Below, piece by piece: positions 57,536 through 64,000 of a DNA stretch of 64,000 bases (position 1 is the stretch's first letter; each line of letters opens with the position of its first letter). The DNA comes from Agrypnia vestita. Taxonomy: Eukaryota > Arthropoda > Insecta > Trichoptera > Phryganeidae. Where the stretch lies: positions 62,001 through 126,000 of the forward strand of contig JADDOH010005031.1 of assembly GCA_016648135.1 (NCBI GenBank), in the 5' to 3' direction. The position numbers and the translations under genes are program-made. The notes below the pieces were generated by a model. That model saw only the letters and a program-made list of their open reading frames with translations. It did no database searches and was not told the origin of the DNA.

Positions 57536-57886
57536 ATGGAGCGCACGCCACTACCTATATTAAGATCCATTCTAACAACGTGTGGGGTTTTTCCTTATTA
57601 TCTTACAAGCCCGGATGATAAGCGATTGTTCTCTTGTCTCGGTTCCCGGATCGGCCATCTTGTCATAACTCACCGCCGGCTCCCGTCACGCTTTGTGGAC
57701 GGATCGTTATTTTTTCAATACAGCCGCTTAGGACGCTGTTTGCCGCCGCACATTATTACAACACCGGCCATTGTAAAGGCCCGACATTTCGCAACCGTGC
57801 GTAGGAAAACATTGTTTTTCACACCGACTAGTACCTGTCTAGCTGGCGCCAGAGCGACAGCAGCCGTTGGTGGCGAGGTAACTTAA
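57536..57886 (+). other. CpG-rich block, possible 5' exon or promoter
   Basis: A 116-codon plus-strand frame is open but the peptide matches nothing I know. The block is clearly richer in G, C and CpG (gatcggccatcttgtcataa; gctggcgccagagcgacagc) than its surroundings and ends ggcgag followed by gtaactt, a possible splice donor. A non-coding first exon or promoter is as plausible as a coding gene. Confidence 0.25.
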
Positions 57887-58824
57887 AACCATAGACGTAC
57901 TATAAATATAGGCTAGTTACAAACCAAAATACCTGCTACGCATAAGGAAAACACGAATTACTGTGAACGTAGACGCACATTGCGGGAGTTGGTCTAGGGG
58001 TGTCCAAAATGTATAAAAATCCGCGTGATACATATATAAAATATAAATATAATACACAACCCTGTTTATATTTGTACCTCTTTTACACGTATGCTGCGCT
58101 AGAGAAATAAAGAGAAAATAACATATAATAAATACCGCAATTCGCTACTAGGTAACTTCATTTGCATTCGTTATTAAAAATTATGTTTTATTGTCATTTC
58201 TTATGCGTGGTTAAATACATTTAATACGCGATAGAAGACAGCAGAAACTAGATGTCTCAGATTTGTTTTTTAGTGACTGGTCTATATTTATCGTACGTCT
58301 ATGTATCAAAATGATTACGTTTTAAATAAGCGACTGGTTGAGTTGATCTTACAATACGGAATAACAGGTTGGGGAGGATCTCGTCTCATATGCTTTTTTG
58401 AAGTTATATTCTAATGGCGCATTCAGGGTAATTGTTTTATTGTAGCAGAAAGGCGTATAGCGGACATCAGCACGTAGTAGAAATGCTAGACCAGGCATCC
58501 ATTAATTCACTTGAATAAGTGTTCCGGTAATATAAATAATGTATTAATGACCATCTTGAATCGAGAACTACCATAAAGATGCTCAATTCAAAAGCTGATA
58601 AATGATTGTTTATTGTACAAACGATTATGGGCATTAACACCACCTAATTTAGATGAGAAATCAATTCCCGTATTTAAGTTGGAAGGCATTGCAGAACATA
58701 TGCAGAAGAGTGTCATATACAAAATTAAAAATATACTAATATATTTTTGATGTTTATCGCGTTAACTTTGTGGCTGGACATAATTATTAATTTTAACTAA
58801 ACAACTTTCCATTAACCACTTAAC

Positions 58825-58940
58825 TAGTAACTCTACGCCTACCGGTTTCGACACTACTGTACCTTCATCAAAACTAGAGTTTTGCGTCCGTCCTGATGAA
58901 GGTACAGTGGTATCGAAACCGGTAGAGTTTCTAGTTAAGA
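58825..58940. repeat. Inverted pair of hammerhead-like cores
   Basis: Minus-strand core: TTGATGA (58871-58865) ... GAAAC (58849-58845). Plus-strand core: CTGATGA (58893-58899), extra A, stem GGTA/TATC, GAAAC (58915-58919). Both are followed by cggtag and then by ctagttaag, so the two halves are inverted copies of one sequence and form arms of about 37 bp. Confidence 0.5.
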
Positions 58941-59151
58941 GGCGCACGCAGTGGGAACATTGAAACGTGACTTTTTTGTAAACGTATATTTTGGAAAAAA
59001 AATAGAAATCAAATATTTAAGCGACAGATTATTACGGTATATAAAAATATTTGTGATATCAATATTACGAAATATATGTTGTATTCCGATTTTTTTCCAA
59101 ATAATTGGTTACGTAAAAGTCATGCTGCGTTGTTCCTACTGCACGCCCCTG
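58939..59151. mobile_element. hAT-like MITE with exact 8-bp target duplication
   Basis: Ends GAGGCGCACGCAGTGGGAAC and (reverse complement) CAGGGGCGTGCAGTAGGAAC are inverted, with ctagttaa on both sides (58931-58938, 59152-59159). The interior matches the copy at 32398-32632. It split the right arm of the adjacent inverted repeat. Confidence 0.75.
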
Positions 59152-59492
59152 CTAGTTAAGTGGTTAATACAAAGTAGGTTAATTAAAATGAATAATGTAC
59201 TAAGAGGTTGGCAACCTTGTAATGCATTTTTATTTTTATTATACAAAATATTGCGGAATATTTATATATGGAACATTAAAGTTTTACTGCTGTTGATTTT
59301 CTCAATTGGGTTCTTAATTCTGATGTAAATTTAGAATAAATCATTTCCGCTTTTAAGTAATTCATTTGGAAGGATATTGAAAAATTTAATCCCTTGTGTG
59401 GTGTGGTGGAAGTATATAAGTAAATCTACGCGCATAATTAAAATTGTAACATAAAATAGACAAGAGATTTTTCTATTTTTTTTAATCACTTA

Positions 59493-59985
59493 AAGAGTGT
59501 AATAGAGTTAGTACACAATATTTTACAGGTCAAATTTTGCCTTAATTATGAGTCGAAAATGTTCAGAAAACCATGACCTAATATCAATAGTTATGGAGTT
59601 ACGGAAAATCAAAGTTTTTTTTTTTTTTTTCAATATTTCTGACTTTTTTTACAAAAAGTTGAAGTATTTTTACAGTACCTTACATCGATTATGAAAAATT
59701 CAATAATTTCAATAAAAGTTAAATAAAAAATAAAAACCCTGAAAAAATCCATTTTGAATGTTTTCTGGCTGGAATTGGAAGGTTTTTATCATTTTATTTG
59801 ACTTATATTAAAGGGAATAAAATTTTCATATTATATATAAGTTACTGTAATGGTAGTCCAACGTTTTGCAAAAAATAAGTCAGAAATATTGAAAAAAATG
59901 AAAATTCGTTGTCGCATATCTACTTGAACATTTTCAAGCAGGAATTTACCTGTAAAGTATTGTGGATTGACTCTGTTACACCCTG
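59493..59985. mobile_element. Foldback Tc1/mariner-like MITE, fullest copy
   Basis: A near 490-bp palindrome: ttcaatatttctgactttt, aagttgaagtatttttac and aataaaaaccctgaaaaa on the left are mirrored on the right. The right end reads ttacaccctg followed by TA; the left end is agtgtaatagagttag. TA borders suggest Tc1/mariner. Confidence 0.7.
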
Positions 59986-60043
59986 TATATTCAAAACATT
60001 ATTTCATCATTGTTAATGAATAGACGCATGCAGTCAGTGAACA

Positions 60044-60082
60044 GACAAACAGACAGACAGACAAACAGACAGACAGATAGAC

Positions 60083-60129
<47 letters not shown>

Positions 60130-60140
60130 TAGATAAATAG
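60044..60140. repeat. (GACA)n microsatellite
   Basis: About 95 bases of GACA units with GATA and AACA variants, a simple tetranucleotide repeat. Confidence 0.95.
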
Positions 60141-60534
60141 ATCAAAAAAAGCATAAAATAAAGGTTAAAACAAAGATTTTTTTGTGAATTTAGAGTTGGT
60201 AAACTTCACAAAATTCCACAGGATACTAAAAAGTATTTGTCGGGAGACGGAACAGCTGCCAATAGAAGAATAACTAATAAATTAACGTAAATAGTGATTT
60301 TTGCAATTTTTTATTTTACGGAGCATCGACAACTTGAAGACAAACGCATATAGGGAAAATATGTTATGAAGTGTTTGGCGGGAATTTAAAATGTTGAATT
60401 TCAAAATCATTTTTATTCTCTTGATATATACAAATATTTACAAATATATACGTATTTTTAGACCAAAGTAAAGATTATTCAATATAAAAAAAGTGTAATT
60501 TCGCTATTGAACGTTTCACGTGCATAGAATCTCT

Positions 60535-60785
60535 CACTTACACGCGCGCGCCATTTTTAATTAAACCGATAAATCACGAGATAGTTTGTTGTGTGATCGG
60601 GAGCGGTGAGAAATAATTAATTTCATCAGCCGCTCATAATATGAATAGCAGATTTATGAGCGTCAGCTAAAATGACCATCTTTCACGAGCTTCACTGCCG
60701 ATATCATATTAGCGCAATAATTCTGCGAATTACTGCAGCGGGAATTTCCGGGCTTATTTAATAATGTAAATGATTAAAATAAACA
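60535..60785. other. Unique, compositionally distinct stretch; possible conserved non-coding element
   Basis: Contains acgcgcgcgccatttttaat, aataattaatttcatcagcc and an inverted cgctcataa/ttatgagcg pair, with TAAT cores. There is no open frame and no repeat family. It could be an enhancer; this is inference only. Confidence 0.2.
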
Positions 60786-61266
60786 ATGTTATCTGTGAGA
60801 ACCGATGCCGCACGTCACTACTGAAGGATTAACAATATGACAGCAATCCATCCATAAAGTATTCAGAAACCAACATAACGGACAAAAATAATAGGTATGC
60901 GAAAAAAATTGCCCGAAGACAAAATTCAAATCTGGAATGAAAATATTAATAAGGAAGAAATCAGCAACAATTAGCCCCAAATCCATCTCAAATAATACAA
61001 TTTGGAATGTCCATCTGTTAGCGTAACTAGAAACCAATATCTGAACTCATTCCGTTTTCAAAATTAGTATGTAGCTGATCTCATTCCGTTTTTATTATTG
61101 AATTAAATGAAAATATTAATTCCTTTTTAAAATTTAGGTATGATTTCAAATCGTACACTTAAAAGTTTAGATTTTAGATTGATTTCCCAATGCCCTTTTT
61201 GTTTTGACTAACTATTATATGACTAATAATTACTTAATGTAAAGTTGAAATTCGAAAATTAAAAGT

Positions 61267-61292
61267 CAGTCATCGTTGACGGGTGAAGCTAG
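61267..61292 (+). mobile_element. Helitron 3' terminus, isolated
   Basis: Hairpin with GTCA-TCGT-TGAC, then gggtgaag and CTAG (61289-61292) followed by T. Same family as the end at 29167-29193. Confidence 0.5.
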
Positions 61293-61374
61293 TTGTATGA
61301 TATTTTTAAAGGATCATTAAACAATGTATTCCTTATACATAAAATAATATACTATAATGACTTCTTCTTATACT

Positions 61375-61960
61375 ACTTTTTCTTTTAGTAGATTTGTCGA
61401 TCTGTGGTACCGAAAACTACGCCTCCTGCGATGACGAGGTCCAGCTATCCCTTCATCTTTTCGATGGGCTTCCCGGTAGGCGTCGACACTGTCCATTCTG
61501 GCTACGTGATCCTTCCAGAATCTCCTTCTGGATCTACTTCATAGTGCTATGTCCCCTATTTTAGTTTTCTTTATGTTTACATTTTGGACATGATCACGTA
61601 GAGTTTTTCAGTAATGGATTTCAGCACTTTCATTTCAGATGTTCTGAGGAGTCCTTTGGTTTGGACAGTGTCAGCCCGCGTCTCTACAGCATATTTCATG
61701 ATAGGTCGCACGCATGTCTTGTATGTCTTGACCTTGCTTTCAATATGCATATTTTTGTTCTTCCAGACCAAATTCTTGAGACACCCTGATACGGTAGATT
61801 ATTTTTTAACTTGCTCTCGGACTTAAGCATACAGATCGCTATGGCTATAAATTTCTACACCTAAATATCTAAAGCTCACGACTTGTTCCATAGGCTCATT
61901 ATCAATCTATAAGGTATTCTTACATATTCCATTCTTCCAGAAACTGTAATGCACAAACTG
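61375..61960 (-). mobile_element. RTE-like LINE C-terminal region
   Basis: The minus strand reads LVWKNKNMHIESKVKTYKTC and VRPIMKYAVETRADTVQTKG, then LLRTSEMKVLKSITEK and, after frameshifts, RRRFWKDHVARMDSVDAYRE, ending in a GAA-rich tail. Degenerate but clearly the thumb and C-terminal part of a LINE reverse transcriptase. Confidence 0.75.
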
Positions 61961-62207
61961 CATTTACAGCTTTGCAAGACTTAATTTCTTAATTTAAATT
62001 CGAATAAAACATAGGAGTTTTATTTTATAACGTGCCCGAAATCAGAAATCATTTCACTTATGTAATTGATTATATAACGACATTTGTGTAAATTTTTCAC
62101 CTGAGGAGGTCCGCGGAAGCCTTGGCATGACCATCTGGTCTATCTAGACTAGATATTAAAAGATGATACTGTTAGAAGTCTCAAAAATCGACGACCATGA
62201 TGATAAG

Positions 62208-62440
62208 AGGGGTATAAAAGCAAAGGCAGTAATATCCAAAAAAAATTGTATGCAGTCATCGGGGATTAGCTACTAATTTAGAATGTACTGAATTTGAAAT
62301 TTCATAGGAAATGTAGCCTGAAGGGAAGGTATAGATACAAAAAATGTAGAATTAAATACATTTTAAATTAGTTATCCTCTGACTGCTTTCAAATCATTTT
62401 TTTAATTTTTTGGATATTGCTTTAATACCCCTCATAAGAT
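62208..62440. mobile_element. Foldback MITE (AGCAAAGGCAG family), copy 2
   Basis: Left ggggtataaaagcaaaggc and right attgctttaatacccc are inverted; the core (tcatcggggattagctact against agttatcctctgactgctt) matches copy 1 at 37199-37440. Confidence 0.6.
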
Positions 62441-64000
62441 GTAGGGTGAGAATTTGTGAGTCAGGATAGTAGAATATTGCGCTATCTGCCTACCTTCGCG
62501 GAAAAAGAGCATGAGGGTGAGAAAGATATTATTAGTTATTTTTATTAGATATTAGGGCGTAAGTCAAAACTGGTCGATAATCGACCATCCATTTTAAGTG
62601 AATAATTAATATACTTCTCGTAGTATTATGATCCTCGGTTACGTTTTCAAGAACGTTCATTGGTTGATAAAGCGTCCAGCAACATGAAGTCTGTTCCGAA
62701 TCACTCGTAACCATTTTTGACGTGCGATGTGCCATTCTAAGGGTCAAATAAATATCTAGATCCACCACACAGACGCGCAGCTTAAAGTTTTAAAGAAGCT
62801 GGCTTAATAATTTTGTAGCAACAGATCGATTCGACTTTATAAATGTTTAATGTTATACGGACTGAAAGTTAGTCCTCCATGTACGAACGAGTTCCGTTCC
62901 GAAAGCTGTTCCCAAGTTGAAAAAAGTTAGCGCAGACGTCCAGCATTTACGGCAGTAATGAGAACTGTTCTTGTGCTGAGCATCCGACATCGTGCAGTAT
63001 TGGAGTTCAAATTAATCGCACAGTAATCGAACAAAATACGGCCACACCGAAGTGTACACTTACTTAAGGAAGATCGCACGTGACCACTGTAAACATTACT
63101 GAAAGCGTGCGGCCTTACGCGTGGACAAGTGCAGTCGGTCCAGTCATTGCAATTCAGAAAACCGTTAAAATAACTTTCCTCTAAACCCCAAATACAACAG
63201 GGGCAAACGAACTATTCAATAAATTCAATATTTTCGGTATTAATTAAGATAAATTATAGAAATATTACAGAAACGAAGCTTATTTACCTTTATGAAAAAT
63301 TTTCATATAAATAATAATAATAAAAAATCCACCAAACATATGAAAGGTTTTCAGATTTGGAATATAATATTCAGCTTTGAAAAATTTGATGTGTGGATGT
63401 TCTTACGATGGAATTGGTGATCGTTATATTAGGCAGATTGATCACATAAGCTAGTTCATAAGTATAGGCCATCCTATCCTACATAAATACACGTTTCTCA
63501 TAGAAATAGCTTTGTCTCTTTGAGACTTCTACAATTAATAATTATTCCTGTGCGGACTAAATCGAGTAATTGTGTTTTCAGACATACCTACATATAAAAA
63601 TATTGTTTTCTATTATATATTAGACTACTGTACGCTAACACAACTCTAAAATACACATAAAAAAATTACTTATCTATAAAATATGTAATAAATATGTGAA
63701 GTATAATTTTTTCTGAAGTATTTTGAATTATGTCTTACGGTCCCGACTACAACACGTTCAAAAGATATGTATATCCTACTACGATAATATGAGAATTAAC
63801 TACCACATATACTCAGCACTGCCAAGATTGCACAGTTAGGCAATGAGTTTGCTGAATGCCAAATTTATAAAGATTATTTTATGAATAAATCCCACCCCTT
63901 AGACTGTATAAGTAATAGACATAGAACAATGGGGCAAATAAAGATACAACAAGCTTTACATACCTACTTGGGAGTTAAATGGTACAATACGTTGTTGTCG
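62440..64000. other. Intergenic to the right edge, nothing recognised
   Basis: 62860-63180 is somewhat less AT-rich (gtgcggccttacgcgtggac) but holds no recognisable exon. The short sequence at 63495-63535 (agaaatagctttgtctcttt) is shared with about 48195-48235. Confidence 0.35.

Noticed and set aside
60044..60140. CRISPR-like array
   Set aside because: It is a simple GACA microsatellite without spacers.

Overview
This is insect-type nuclear DNA. It is AT-rich, its genes are split by GT-AG introns, and transposon remnants are dense: CR1/L2, RTE and jockey-like non-LTR elements, tRNA-derived SINEs, Helitron ends, and hAT, Tc1/mariner-like and Harbinger-like MITEs. The conserved proteins have insect/animal character, but I cannot name the species.

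Three host genes lie in the left half and were rebuilt exon by exon. (1) GANAB, the glucosidase II alpha subunit, is on the minus strand. Only its first two coding exons (5554-5778 and 2832-2959) are present and the gene runs off the left edge. (2) BUD13, a subunit of the RES pre-mRNA retention and splicing complex, is on the plus strand. It is complete: six coding exons over 10187-17714, 698 residues. (3) A FAM98A/B homologue, of the tRNA-ligase/DDX1-associated family, is on the minus strand. It is complete: nine coding exons over 24678-34664, 578 residues, ending in a long RGG tail. GANAB and BUD13 are divergent; BUD13 and FAM98 converge. The three act in separate processes (ER glycoprotein folding, splicing, RNA ligation/RNP biology), so this is a gene neighbourhood and not an operon-like unit.

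From about 34.7 kb to the right edge I find no convincing complete host gene. There is one possible orphan terminal exon (41976-42060), a CpG-rich block that could be a 5' exon or promoter (57536-57886), a few GC-elevated stretches that may be conserved non-coding DNA, and many nested mobile elements. Several insertion histories can be read from target-site duplications: CR1 in hAT (1.2-2.6 kb), LINEs in a foldback MITE (18.3-19.5 kb), a LINE in a SINE (52.7-53.3 kb), and a hAT MITE next to a hammerhead-like repeat (58.8-59.2 kb).

The most interesting non-coding signal is a recurring hammerhead-ribozyme-like core, CTGATGA-N-stem-GAAAC. It occurs at five places on both strands in at least three sequence families, with compensating stem changes and always one extra base before the stem. 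A second is a Helitron family whose 3' end (CCGTCA/TGACGG hairpin plus CTAG) sits beside a tRNA-like promoter in two independent copies. All family names come from reading the sequence; no search was run.
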